Shown here: piece by piece, positions 8,587 to 17,330 of the stretch
Layout: each line of letters opens with the position of its first letter
Position numbering within the stretch: position 1 is the stretch's first letter
Source: Oscillospiraceae bacterium
GTDB lineage: Bacteria; Bacillota; Clostridia; Oscillospirales; Oscillospiraceae
Direction: 5' to 3'
DNA length: 64,000 bases
Assembly: GCA_017861365.1 (NCBI GenBank)
Contig: JAGFXR010000006.1
Coordinates: 1-64,000 of the forward strand
Program-made: the position numbers and the translations under genes
The notes under the pieces: generated by a model
Told to the model about the DNA's origin: nothing
Seen by the model: only the letters and a program-made list of their open reading frames with translations
Database searches by the model: none

Positions 8587-8635
8587 GTTACAAAACGATC
8601 CCCAACGGTTTTGCCGTTGGGGATCGTTTTGTAAC
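8587..8635. terminator. 22-base perfect hairpin between convergent genes (bidirectional terminator)
   Basis: Arms 8587-8608 and 8614-8635 are perfectly complementary around TTTTG. The stem carries CGTTTTGT at its base, giving weak U-rich ends on both strands. It separates the FMN-binding protein gene from the convergent aldehyde dehydrogenase gene. Confidence 0.65.
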
Positions 8636-8672
8636 CTATTGGTTTGCGTTACAGCCGTGAAGCCGCGCCCGC

Positions 8673-10154
8673 TTAATGCTCATACCATCCGATAGGGCCG
8701 GTCTCCAGGGCGATATTGACCTGCTTGACCTCCTGATATTCCTCCAGCCCGTGAACGGAGAGCTCGCGCCCGATTCCGCTCATCTTATAACCGCCCCAGG
8801 GCGCCTGATTGAAGGTCGGCTGGCAGCAGTTGATCCAAAGGATACCGGCACGGATTTCCTTCATGACACGGATGGCTTTGGCTCCGTCCTTGGTGCATAC
8901 CGTCCCGGCCAGACCATATTCCGTGTCATTGGCCATCTCAACGGCCTCCGCCTCGGTGTGAAAGGGAACAATGCAGGCAACCGGCCCAAAAATCTCCTCG
9001 CGGACAATGGTCATGTTCTGGGTGCAGTTGTCAAAAATCGTGGGCTTGACGAAAAAGCCTCCGGCACATTCGCCCTCGGTGTATCGGCAGCCGCCTGTCA
9101 CCAGCGTGGCGCCCTCCGCCTTTCCTTTTTCGACGTAGCCCAGCACCTTTTCCATCTGATCCTTGGACACCAGCGGCCCGATATCGGGATTACTCAGTCC
9201 GTTCCCGATGGTCATAGCCTCGGTTTTTGCCTTAAGTTTTTCCACAAACGCGTCATGAATGGTATCCTGTACATAGATTCTGGCACAGGCCGAGCAAACC
9301 TGCCCCTGATTGAAGAAGGTTCCGATCATGGCCCACTCCACCGCACCGTCCAAATCGCAGTCGTCAAAAATAATGTTGGGGGATTTTCCGCCCAGCTCCA
9401 GGCCCACCTTTTTCAGATTCTTCACCGCGTCGGCGGCAATGGATTGCCCCACTTTGGTAGAGCCGGTAAAGGTCACCATATCCACGTCCATGCTGGAGGC
9501 GATGGTGTGCCCCACCGCCCCGCCGGAGCCCAGTACCAGATTCACACTTCCCGCGGGCATCCCCGCCTCGTGAAAAATTTCAAACAGCATGACGGTGGAC
9601 AGCGGGCAGTTGGAACTGGGTTTAAACACCACGCTGTTGCCTGCCGCCAGGGCGGGCGCAAGCTTCCATGTGGACATCAGCAGGGGGTAATTCCACGGCG
9701 TAATCTGCCCGCACACGCCCACCGGCTCGGCCACGGTGTAGGAATGCATGGGTCCAAAACCGTCGTTGACGTCATAGGTCACGCCGCTGGGCGCGGTGAC
9801 CAGCCCCGCGTAGTAGCGGAAGCAATGAATCGCGTCGTCCACGTCCCCTTCCGCCTCTCTCAGGGGCTTTCCGTTATCCAGCGTGTCGGTCTGCGCCAGA
9901 AGCGCCCGCTTCTGATCCATCAGCGCCGCAATGTTCAGCAGCATGTCCGCCCGGGCCTGCCCATTCAGATTCCGCCACTCCCGTGTCACATAAAAGGAGC
10001 GCTTCGCGGAGGCAATGGCGCGGTTGGTGTCCTCCTCGCTGCTGTCGGCGGTGAGGGCAATGATCTCCCCTGTGGCGGGATTTATAACCTCCTGGGTTCT
10101 CCCAGTCACCGATTCCGCCCACGCACCATCAATATAGTTTTTCTTCAACTCCAT
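8673..10154 (-). CDS. NAD(P)-dependent aldehyde dehydrogenase (probable 4-aminobutyraldehyde/betaine-aldehyde type)
   Basis: Oxidises an aldehyde to an acid. The 493-residue protein has the full family set: ITPWNYPLLMSTWKLAPAL, the cofactor motif FTGSTKVG, the general base in ELGGKSPNIIF and the catalytic cysteine in FNQGQVCSACARIY. It is the last gene of the nine-gene operon and follows a putrescine aminotransferase by 14 bases, so 4-aminobutyraldehyde to GABA is the most likely reaction (inference from context). I prefer the ATG at 10154, ten bases after GGGGA; a GTG at 10163 abuts that site. No residues are missing. Confidence 0.92.
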   Translation of the reverse strand: MELKKNYIDGAWAESVTGRTQEVINPATGEIIALTADSSEEDTNRAIASAKRSFYVTREWRNLNGQARADMLLNIAALMDQKRALLAQTDTLDNGKPLREAEGDVDDAIHCFRYYAGLVTAPSGVTYDVNDGFGPMHSYTVAEPVGVCGQITPWNYPLLMSTWKLAPALAAGNSVVFKPSSNCPLSTVMLFEIFHEAGMPAGSVNLVLGSGGAVGHTIASSMDVDMVTFTGSTKVGQSIAADAVKNLKKVGLELGGKSPNIIFDDCDLDGAVEWAMIGTFFNQGQVCSACARIYVQDTIHDAFVEKLKAKTEAMTIGNGLSNPDIGPLVSKDQMEKVLGYVEKGKAEGATLVTGGCRYTEGECAGGFFVKPTIFDNCTQNMTIVREEIFGPVACIVPFHTEAEAVEMANDTEYGLAGTVCTKDGAKAIRVMKEIRAGILWINCCQPTFNQAPWGGYKMSGIGRELSVHGLEEYQEVKQVNIALETGPIGWYEH

Positions 10155-10168
10155 ACAGTCCACTCCCC

Positions 10169-11524
10169 TTACAGATTCATACCGGTCTTGGTATCCGCCA
10201 GAGCTTCCTCCATGCGGGCAATGACCTGATCCAGGCTCTCGTAGCTGATAACCGCCGCAGGCTCAAAGCGGATGCATTTGGAATTGACAAGAGTCCCGGC
10301 GGTCAGCACCCGCCGCGCGAACATGCCCTTGGACACGGAATAACCGATCTCGTCATCGAAAAATTCCACGGCCAGCATCAGCCCGATGCCGCGCACCTCC
10401 TGAATCACGGTGGGATATTTCTTCCACAGCGTTTCCAGTCCGGCCTTCAGGTAAGCGCCCTTCTCCGCGCACTGCCCGGGAATATCGTGCTCCAGCATAT
10501 ATTTAATGGTGGCAAGAGCGGCGGAGCAGGCCAGAGGATTTCCGCCGAAGGTGGGAGAACCCAGCAGCCAGGGGTTGTCAATGAGCTCCTGCACCCACAT
10601 ATGCGGTCTGCAAATAATGCCTGTGATGGGCATGACACCGCCGCCGAAGGCCTTTCCGAAGGCCATGATATCAGGAACCACACCCTCGGTCTCGCAGCGG
10701 AACATAGCTCCCGTTCTGCCCATACCTGTCTGAATCTCGTCAAAAATCAGCGCCACGCCGGTATCATCGCAGATCTGCCGGACTTTTTTCAGATAACCCT
10801 CGGGCGGAATGATAATACCCGCCTCGCCCTGAATGGGCTCCAAAATCACGGCGGCCACCTTCTCGCCCACGGCCTGCAAATTGCGGATAGCCTTCTCCAC
10901 GTCCTCAGCCACGCCGTACTCCACATGCTGCACCTGCTGCACCATGGGGGCGTAGGGGACGCGGTAGCTCCCCTTGCCGCCCATGGAGATCGCGCCCATG
11001 GATTTGCCGTGGAAGGCTCTCACGGTGGAGATAAACCACCGTCCGCCTGTGGCGATTCTGGCCAGCTTCAGTGCCATCTCCACCGCTTCGGCTCCGCCGT
11101 TGGTAAAAAAGCACTTCTCCAGGTCTCCCGGTGTAATCTGAGAAACCGCTTTTGCCAGATACCCTCTGAGGGGATCCAGCAGCTCCTGGGAGTGCAGACA
11201 TTGGTGCTCCATCTGCGCCTTTACCGTTGCGATAATCTCCTGATTGCGGTGTCCGCAGGTGTAAATGCCGAAGCCGCCCAGGCAGTCGATAAACTCCTCG
11301 CCATACAGCCCGCAACAGAACTCATCATGATCCTTCCATTCCACGGTAGCGCCGTTGGTGGACACCGACTTGCGGTACTGAAGCCAGCCGGGGCTGACAT
11401 AATGATCAAAATATTCCACCGTCTCGCGGGTAACCGCCGCCTTCTGCTCATCGGTCAGCGAGTCACTGTGAATGATCTCGAGAATATGATTTAAATCATT
11501 TAGAATGATTTCCTTTGTTTCCAT
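10169..11524 (-). CDS. patA: putrescine aminotransferase (class III, PLP)
   Basis: Transfers an amino group from putrescine (or cadaverine) to 2-oxoglutarate, giving 4-aminobutyraldehyde. The 451-residue protein matches E. coli PatA/YgjG across its length, including EYFDHYVSPGWLQYRKS, EFIDCLGGFGI, LHSQELLDPLRG, FHGKSMGA, ILEPIQGEAG and FDEIQTGMGRTG, with the PLP lysine in AFGKAFGGGVMPI. The N-terminus is also PatA-like, which separates it from ornithine or acetylornithine aminotransferases. It lies between a saccharopine-dehydrogenase-like gene and an aldehyde dehydrogenase in the same operon. Substrate range beyond putrescine is not decidable here. Confidence 0.9.
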   Translation of the reverse strand: METKEIILNDLNHILEIIHSDSLTDEQKAAVTRETVEYFDHYVSPGWLQYRKSVSTNGATVEWKDHDEFCCGLYGEEFIDCLGGFGIYTCGHRNQEIIATVKAQMEHQCLHSQELLDPLRGYLAKAVSQITPGDLEKCFFTNGGAEAVEMALKLARIATGGRWFISTVRAFHGKSMGAISMGGKGSYRVPYAPMVQQVQHVEYGVAEDVEKAIRNLQAVGEKVAAVILEPIQGEAGIIIPPEGYLKKVRQICDDTGVALIFDEIQTGMGRTGAMFRCETEGVVPDIMAFGKAFGGGVMPITGIICRPHMWVQELIDNPWLLGSPTFGGNPLACSAALATIKYMLEHDIPGQCAEKGAYLKAGLETLWKKYPTVIQEVRGIGLMLAVEFFDDEIGYSVSKGMFARRVLTAGTLVNSKCIRFEPAAVISYESLDQVIARMEEALADTKTGMNL

Positions 11525-11565
11525 GCTGCCACCTTGACTTCCTCAATATTTTTTTGCAGCCCTAC

Positions 11566-11594
11566 GAAACGGTGGGAGATACCCCCACCGTTTC
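11566..11594. repeat. intercistronic hairpin in the polyamine uptake/oxidation operon
   Basis: GAAACGGTGGG (11566-11576) pairs with CCCACCGTTTC (11584-11594). No U-tract follows on the operon strand, so it is more likely an mRNA stability or processing element than a terminator. It sits in the 86-base gap before patA. Confidence 0.5.
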
Positions 11595-11610
11595 AGGTAA
11601 GCCCGCCTGG

Positions 11611-12891
11611 TTATACGCCAAACATCTCGTTAAAAATTTCGTCCCGCTGATACTGCTCGTCGTACTCCGAGTCTTTTTCATACAGCGCCGCGGGGAATCC
11701 GTAATCCTTCATCTTGAGCACAAAGGGATCGGGATCAAAGGCCTCGGGTCCAACCACGCCGACGCCCTTCCATATCCCATTTGCAATCAGATCCAGCATT
11801 ACCACCGGGCCTACCGCGGTTTGTGCCACCACGGAGGAGGTGCCAAACTTTTCGATGCAGTCCTGATTGTCGGCAATCTGGTAGATATACACCGAGCGGT
11901 ACAGACCGTTTTTCTTTCCCGTCACCCACGTGCCGGCGCAACCCTTTCCCACCATCACCGTGGCCGTCTCCAGGGGCGAGGGCGCCACCACGCTCAGGAA
12001 ATCACGGGGAGTAATCTCAGAATCACCGATTTCAATCTTTTTATCCGCTTTATCCATTCCCAGGGCTTCCAGATTCTTCAGCATAGTGCGGAATTCCTTG
12101 GAGATGCCGTATTTAAAGGTCACACGCTTGCAGTCGATGTATCTGGGAACCAGCAAGACTTCCTCATGCTCGATATTGACCACTTCAACATTCCCGATGC
12201 CGCCGGGGAAGAAGAAGGTCTCAGGCTCGGAGAAGCACTCTGTGGTAAACCAGCCTCTGTCCTTTTCCCAAATGACGGGCGGATTTAAGCACTCCTCAAT
12301 GGTGGTCCAGATGGAAAAGCCGAAGGAGACTTCCTTGCCGGGGATGATATAGTTATCACCGTCCCGGACGTTGACCTCATAAATCTCGTCAAACAGGTGC
12401 TTCTGGGCGTATTTGGCAAACACGTCGGAAATGCCGGGCTCCACACCGGAGCCTGCCAGCGCCATAATCCCTTTTTTCTTCCATTTTTCATTCTGCTCAA
12501 ATTGGTAATCCCCCAGCTTGACATGGGGCAGCTCATAGGGCTTTTCAGGATGCCGGTGTGAAAGCGTCATAGCACAGTCCATATAACCCACGCCCGCTTC
12601 ATAGGCCGCCTCAAAAATCACCTCATTGTATATGGGCGCTACCACGTTCAGAATGAAATTGATATTATGCTTTTTCACCAAATCTACGATATCCTGCTTG
12701 TTATCCGCGTTGAGTTTTTCCGGGATAAACCGTGAATCACCCACCAGATCCGCCACTTCTTTGGCGCGCTCATAGTTGAAATCCGCCAGAACCAGGGCAT
12801 CCAGCCACTGCCCGCCATGGATTTCCCCGTGCTTAATCAGCATGGCGACGGATTGACCCACGCCGCCCACGCCTATTACTAATAACCTCAT
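11611..12891 (-). CDS. saccharopine dehydrogenase-like NAD(P) enzyme (paralogue 1)
   Basis: A 426-residue member of the saccharopine/carboxynorspermidine dehydrogenase family, which forms or splits a secondary amine between an amino acid and an aldehyde. The N-terminal Rossmann motif is VIGVGGVGQS at residue 5. The middle has GSGVEPGISDVFAKYA, the family's Gly-rich segment, and the end has SVVAQTAVGPVVMLDLI. It resembles the product of 17331-18581 in the same operon and, less closely, the carboxynorspermidine dehydrogenase at 48206. It lies between potC and patA. With an aldehyde-producing transaminase next door it could condense or release 4-aminobutyraldehyde, but no substrate can be assigned. 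Confidence 0.8.
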   Translation of the reverse strand: MRLLVIGVGGVGQSVAMLIKHGEIHGGQWLDALVLADFNYERAKEVADLVGDSRFIPEKLNADNKQDIVDLVKKHNINFILNVVAPIYNEVIFEAAYEAGVGYMDCAMTLSHRHPEKPYELPHVKLGDYQFEQNEKWKKKGIMALAGSGVEPGISDVFAKYAQKHLFDEIYEVNVRDGDNYIIPGKEVSFGFSIWTTIEECLNPPVIWEKDRGWFTTECFSEPETFFFPGGIGNVEVVNIEHEEVLLVPRYIDCKRVTFKYGISKEFRTMLKNLEALGMDKADKKIEIGDSEITPRDFLSVVAPSPLETATVMVGKGCAGTWVTGKKNGLYRSVYIYQIADNQDCIEKFGTSSVVAQTAVGPVVMLDLIANGIWKGVGVVGPEAFDPDPFVLKMKDYGFPAALYEKDSEYDEQYQRDEIFNEMFGV

Positions 12892-12953
12892 GATAATTCC
12901 TCCAAATTTTTAATGATTTTTTATTATCAAGAAACTTGTTTTATTAATCCTAT

Positions 12954-13793
12954 TTAACTTTCGGAATTATTGCCTCCCTGTCTTTGTTCCAGCCTATTCT
13001 GAGCAATCTGAGAGATAACCATGATTACAGCCGTTCCCAGAATCATCAAAGTGGACAGTGCATTTACATCCGGAGAGACGCCCTTTTTCACCATCCCCAA
13101 AATTTTCAGCGGCAGGGTGGTGCTGTCCGGCCCAGCGGTGAAAAAGCTGATCACCACGTCATCCAGGGACATGGTAAGCGCCAGCATACCGCCGGAAATG
13201 ACGCCGGGCATAATCATGGGCAGGGTAACTCTCATAAATGTACGGAATTCATTTGCACCTAAGTCTTTTGCGGCCTCCTCAATGGAGCGGTCAAATCCAG
13301 CGACGCGCGACCGCACGGTGATGGCCACAAAAGGCATGGAAAACGTAATGTGGGATACGATGAGGGTGAACATTCCTGTGCTGATGTGAACCGAGGAAAA
13401 AAACACCAGCATAGCGATCCCGAATACGATTTCCGGTATTGCGATGGGTATGTAAAGGGAGTTGCTGACAAGGCTTTTGAGCTTAAACTCAAATTTATAG
13501 AGCCCGACGGCGCACAGTGTCCCCAATACAAGGGAAAACACCGTGGATACTCCCGCTACAATCAACGTGTTTTGGAAGGATTCCATCAGCTGGCGGTTGT
13601 CAAACATTTTGGCATACCACTCAAAGGTAAAGCCTTCAAAAATAATGTTGGTCTTCGAGGTATTAAAGGAAAACGCGATGACCACAGCGATGGGTAAATA
13701 TAAAAACAGGTAAACCAGGCATGCGTACAGCATAGACAGGGGCGCAAAGCCCGCCTTTTCTGATTTCTGCAATTTTTTGGTGTCCATCTGCAC
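12954..13793 (-). CDS. potC: spermidine/putrescine-type ABC transporter permease PotC
   Basis: Inner-membrane permease of 279 residues with about six hydrophobic helices and the EAA loop SIEEAAKDLGANEFRTFMRVTLPMIMPGV that docks on the ATPase. The C-terminal hydrophilic tail (QNRLEQRQGGN) resembles PotC. It follows potB by seven bases. The family takes up polyamines; close relatives carry other cations, so polyamine specificity rests on the whole operon. Confidence 0.88.
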   Translation of the reverse strand: MQMDTKKLQKSEKAGFAPLSMLYACLVYLFLYLPIAVVIAFSFNTSKTNIIFEGFTFEWYAKMFDNRQLMESFQNTLIVAGVSTVFSLVLGTLCAVGLYKFEFKLKSLVSNSLYIPIAIPEIVFGIAMLVFFSSVHISTGMFTLIVSHITFSMPFVAITVRSRVAGFDRSIEEAAKDLGANEFRTFMRVTLPMIMPGVISGGMLALTMSLDDVVISFFTAGPDSTTLPLKILGMVKKGVSPDVNALSTLMILGTAVIMVISQIAQNRLEQRQGGNNSES

Positions 13794-13800
13794 AACCTCC

Positions 13801-14655
13801 TTAAGCCATGTCCTCCAGGCTGCCGACTTTGGTATAAAGCTTCATTAAAACCAGGGTAATCAAAATCAGCAGCAGGGACAGCGCCGCGCCCAGCGGCCAG
13901 TTTCTGGCGGATAAAAATTGATTTTTAATCAGGTTGCCGATATACATGGTGGACCCGCCGCCCATCATTTCCGAAATATAAAACAGCCCAAGAGATGGGA
14001 TAAAGGTCTGAATGGAGCCTGCAAAGATGCCAGGCATGGTGAGGGGAAAAATCACCCTTGTAAAGATATGCGGTTTGGTTGCCCCCAAATCACTGGCGGC
14101 CTCCAGAAGAGAGCGGTCCAGCTTTTCAATGGACGCGTAGAGGGGAAGTATGGTGAAGGGCAGCAGCTCGTATACCATGCCCAACAGCACGGCGCCGTCC
14201 GTATAAAGCATCTCCAGCGGACTTGAAATAATACCAATGGACATCAGAACGGAGTTAATGACTCCCTCCTGCCGCAGCAGGGTATTCCATCCGTAAATGC
14301 GGATGACGGAATTGATCCAGAACGGCAGCATAATGAGAAGCAGCAGCAGCCCCCTGTGCTTTTTTGGCGCGTTGGCAATCACATAAGCAAAGGGATAACC
14401 CACCGCCAGACAAATGATCGTCGTCTGGAGAGACAAAAGCAGCGACCGGCTGAAGATGGTCAGAAAGCTCTCATTCCATAAGCTGAAGTAGCTGGCCAGC
14501 GTCAGCGGGAACATAACTCCGCCGCTGGAGTCCTTGCTGAGGAAGCTGATGCCCACCACATAGCACAGCGGCGCCAGCACAAAAATCGCCATCCACAAAA
14601 AAGCGGGGCCGATCATGACGAACATGGGCAGCCGGTTGTTCCATTTATGCTTCAT
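13801..14655 (-). CDS. potB: spermidine/putrescine-type ABC transporter permease PotB
   Basis: Permease of 284 residues with six predicted helices. It has the PotB-like segment LPFWINSVIRIYGWNTLLR and the EAA loop SLLEAASDLGATKPHIFTRVIFPLTMPGI. Its start overlaps the end of potA by 11 bases, so the two are translationally coupled. Together with PotC it forms the membrane channel. Confidence 0.9.
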   Translation of the reverse strand: MKHKWNNRLPMFVMIGPAFLWMAIFVLAPLCYVVGISFLSKDSSGGVMFPLTLASYFSLWNESFLTIFSRSLLLSLQTTIICLAVGYPFAYVIANAPKKHRGLLLLLIMLPFWINSVIRIYGWNTLLRQEGVINSVLMSIGIISSPLEMLYTDGAVLLGMVYELLPFTILPLYASIEKLDRSLLEAASDLGATKPHIFTRVIFPLTMPGIFAGSIQTFIPSLGLFYISEMMGGGSTMYIGNLIKNQFLSARNWPLGAALSLLLILITLVLMKLYTKVGSLEDMA

Positions 14656-15784
14656 GCATTCCGCCCTCTATCTGCACCGTATTTTCAATGAGATTATAGA
14701 GCTGCTCCTCCTTGGTGTGAAGGATCACGCCCTGATCCTCCCTCCAATAGATGTTCACCCTGGTTCCTACGGCATAGAGCTCATCCGTCTGGGGTGAGGT
14801 CATTTTCACCTCCAGCCCGCTGGCCAGCTCCACAACGGTTTTGCACACCGAGCCGATAAAGATATGCTCTTTTACCGTGCCGTAAATATTAAAATTCGGA
14901 ACTGCTTCCTTCGTCATTTTCAGGTTTTCAGGGCGGACGCAGAGATATACCATCTCTTCCTCCACAAATCCCCCGGCCTTCAGGACAGCGTCTCCGAATT
15001 CCATCTTGACGTGGATGCCGCCCTCGGATACTTCCGTGACATAGGCGTCGAGCACATTGCTCTCCCCGATGAAATCAGCCACAAATTTTGTCTCCGGACG
15101 ATTGTAAATCTCCCTGGGCGTTCCAATCTGCTCCAGCACGCCGCCATTCATGACGGCGATGCGGTCGCTCATGGTGAGAGCCTCCTCCTGGTCGTGGGTC
15201 ACAAACACAAAGGTGATCCCCAGCCGCTTTTGCAGATGCTTCAGCTCGGACTGCATCTGCTTTCGCAGCTTTAAATCCAGCGCGCCCAAGGGTTCATCCA
15301 GCAACAACACCCTGGGATTATTGATCAGCGCTCTGGCGATGGCAACCCGCTGCTTCTGACCGCCGGACATCTGGGCGGGCATGCGTTTTTCCATGCCCTC
15401 CAGCTGTACCATTTTAATCATTTCCGCAACCCGCTGCTTGATTTCCGATTTTTTCACCCGTTTTTCCACTAAACCAAAGGCGATATTGTCCTCCACCGTC
15501 ATGTGGGGAAACAGGGCATAGTTCTGGAATACGGTGTTGACGTCGCGCTGGTTGGGCTTTAAATCGGCAACATTGTTTCCCTCTAGGTAAATCTGCCCCT
15601 CGGTCACGCTCTCAAAACCGGCAATCATACGCAGGGTGGTAGTTTTCCCGCAGCCGGAGGGCCCCAGAAGCGTTAAAAACTCCCCTTGCTGAATGTCCAG
15701 GTTCAGTTTTTTCACGACCTGATTCTCATGATAGCATTTTACGACATTAACTAATCGAATAATGGGCTCACCCAAGCTGACCAT
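14645..15784 (-). CDS. potA: spermidine/putrescine ABC transporter ATP-binding protein PotA
   Basis: ATPase of 379 residues with Walker A GPSGCGKTT near residue 40, signature MSGGQKQRVAIARAL, Walker B VLLLDEPLGALD, and the C-terminal TOBE-type regulatory region (VYLCVRPENLKM) typical of PotA. The ATG at 15784 directly abuts GGGAG, so the TTG at 15775, nine bases downstream of that site, may be the true start. Neighbours are the P-II gene upstream and potB overlapping downstream. Confidence 0.92.
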   Translation of the reverse strand: MVSLGEPIIRLVNVVKCYHENQVVKKLNLDIQQGEFLTLLGPSGCGKTTTLRMIAGFESVTEGQIYLEGNNVADLKPNQRDVNTVFQNYALFPHMTVEDNIAFGLVEKRVKKSEIKQRVAEMIKMVQLEGMEKRMPAQMSGGQKQRVAIARALINNPRVLLLDEPLGALDLKLRKQMQSELKHLQKRLGITFVFVTHDQEEALTMSDRIAVMNGGVLEQIGTPREIYNRPETKFVADFIGESNVLDAYVTEVSEGGIHVKMEFGDAVLKAGGFVEEEMVYLCVRPENLKMTKEAVPNFNIYGTVKEHIFIGSVCKTVVELASGLEVKMTSPQTDELYAVGTRVNIYWREDQGVILHTKEEQLYNLIENTVQIEGGMHEA

Positions 15785-15792
15785 CTCCCGGC

Positions 15793-16131
15793 TTATAGAG
15801 TTTTCTCTCCGCGCTCGCCTGTCCTGATTCGGATCACGTCCATCACATCGGATACAAAAATTTTCCCGTCGCCCACCGCTCCGGTGGACAGCTGCTGCTG
15901 AAGCTCCTGAATGATGTCCTCCGCGTCCTCGTCCATGACCACGGTCATAATCTGAATCTTGGGCAGGAGGTTAATATCCAGATTGAGCTGCTCAAATTCC
16001 TTTAAGACACCCTTCTGGTGACCGCAGCCCATGGCTGCGGTCACGGTCATGCCGGAGTACTCGTTTTTTGCCAGAATCCGCTTGACAATATCAAGCTTTT
16101 CCGGTCTTGTAATGATTTCAAGCTTCTTCAT
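15793..16131 (-). CDS. P-II family nitrogen regulator
   Basis: A 112-residue trimeric signalling protein. The C-terminal signature GDGKIFVSDVMDVIRIRTGERG is canonical. The T-loop (GCGHQKGVLKEFEQLN) is not like GlnB, lacking the uridylylated tyrosine context, so it belongs to a divergent P-II group that probably binds adenylate nucleotides or 2-oxoglutarate. It sits between potD and potA with gaps of 8-13 bases, which suggests it controls this transporter by direct binding, as other P-II proteins do for AmtB (inference). P-II genes are uncommon beside polyamine transporters. Confidence 0.88.
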   Translation of the reverse strand: MKKLEIITRPEKLDIVKRILAKNEYSGMTVTAAMGCGHQKGVLKEFEQLNLDINLLPKIQIMTVVMDEDAEDIIQELQQQLSTGAVGDGKIFVSDVMDVIRIRTGERGEKTL

Positions 16132-16144
16132 TGCGTACCTCCCA

Positions 16145-17206
16145 TCAGGTTTTCATCTTGGTGAAAATGTCATCATAGTAGGTTGCCGCTTCTCCCACAT
16201 CGGCAATCAGGTTGGCCCGGTCCAGCTCCGCGGTATCCACGTTGCTGCCCTCATTGTCCAAATAGGAGGAGTCCATCAGCTCTTTTGCCGCATCGTTGAG
16301 GCACACACCGGGAAACTCGTCTAAAATCATCTTATACACATCAGCGCGGTGGACGAAATTAATAAACTCCTCCGCATATTCCTTATTCTTCGAATTTGCG
16401 GTAATGACAAAGTTGTCAATTGACTTTTCGCAGGCCTCCGTGGTGTATACCACCTTAATCTGATCGTTTTCCTTAATAGCCTGCCCGGCATCCATATTGT
16501 AAACCAGTCCAACCGCCACCTCGTTGGAGGCCAGCAGAGTTTTGGGGCTGTCGCTGTCATAGGCCTTGATATTGGTCTTGAGCTGATTGAGCCAGTCCAG
16601 CGCGCCCTCGATGGTGGCCTCATCAGTGCTGTTGGGATCCTGCCCCGTCGCCTTCAGCGCCACGGCTGCAAGCTCTCTGGAATCATCCACCACCACAATG
16701 TTGTTTTCCAGCGCGGGATTGAGCAGATCGTTGAAGCTGTTGATGGTGACACCCAGCTCATCGCATTTTTCCTGGTTAATGGCGATCACGGTCAGCGTCG
16801 CCATAAACGGGATGCTGTACTCATTGTCAGGGTCGTAGTCCATTCCCATGGAAGAAGGCGAAATGTTCGTGATATTTTCGATCTTATCCTTGTCAATGGT
16901 CTGAATCATGTTCTTCTCTTTCATGACATCGATCACATAATTACTGGCAACCACCAGGTCATATTGATCGGTACCCCCGGCCTCAAGCTTTGCCAGCATT
17001 TCCTCATTGGAGGAGAAGGTACTCTCCACCACGCGAATGCCTGTTTCCTCCTCAAACTGGTCATAAACCTCCTGAGGAATATACTCCGTCCAGTTGTAGA
17101 TATTCAACACCTTGTCGCCCTCGCCGCTGCTGCTGCCGCCGCATCCGCTCAGCAGAGTGGTGACCAGCAAAACCCCGGCAAGCAAAAATGAAATGTTCTT
17201 TTTCAT
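16145..17206 (-). CDS. potD: polyamine-type substrate-binding lipoprotein PotD
   Basis: Extracytoplasmic binding protein of 353 residues. The lipoprotein signal is MKKNISFLLAGVLLVTTLLSGCGG, with Cys as the lipid site. The mature start LNIYNWTEYIPQEVYDQFEEETG is typical of PotD. The start is at 17206, after GGAG; an upstream open frame to 17323 lacks a signal at its front and overlaps the leader. It is the second gene of the operon, before the P-II gene. The ligand cannot be proved from motifs alone; putrescine or spermidine is likely given PatA in the same operon. Confidence 0.9.
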   Translation of the reverse strand: MKKNISFLLAGVLLVTTLLSGCGGSSSGEGDKVLNIYNWTEYIPQEVYDQFEEETGIRVVESTFSSNEEMLAKLEAGGTDQYDLVVASNYVIDVMKEKNMIQTIDKDKIENITNISPSSMGMDYDPDNEYSIPFMATLTVIAINQEKCDELGVTINSFNDLLNPALENNIVVVDDSRELAAVALKATGQDPNSTDEATIEGALDWLNQLKTNIKAYDSDSPKTLLASNEVAVGLVYNMDAGQAIKENDQIKVVYTTEACEKSIDNFVITANSKNKEYAEEFINFVHRADVYKMILDEFPGVCLNDAAKELMDSSYLDNEGSNVDTAELDRANLIADVGEAATYYDDIFTKMKT

Positions 17207-17330
17207 AATGATATCACACTCCAAAACATGTTGTTGATTTATTTTCTCTTCCCCACGGCTGATATACTCCTGCCGATATGCAAAAGGCAGACAGAAACAT
17301 CCTTGCGACGTCTCTGTCTGCATTCCACTG

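Noticed and set aside
8676-10229. Plus-strand 517-residue open frame
   Set aside because: Antisense shadow of the aldehyde dehydrogenase gene; low-complexity translation without any family motif.
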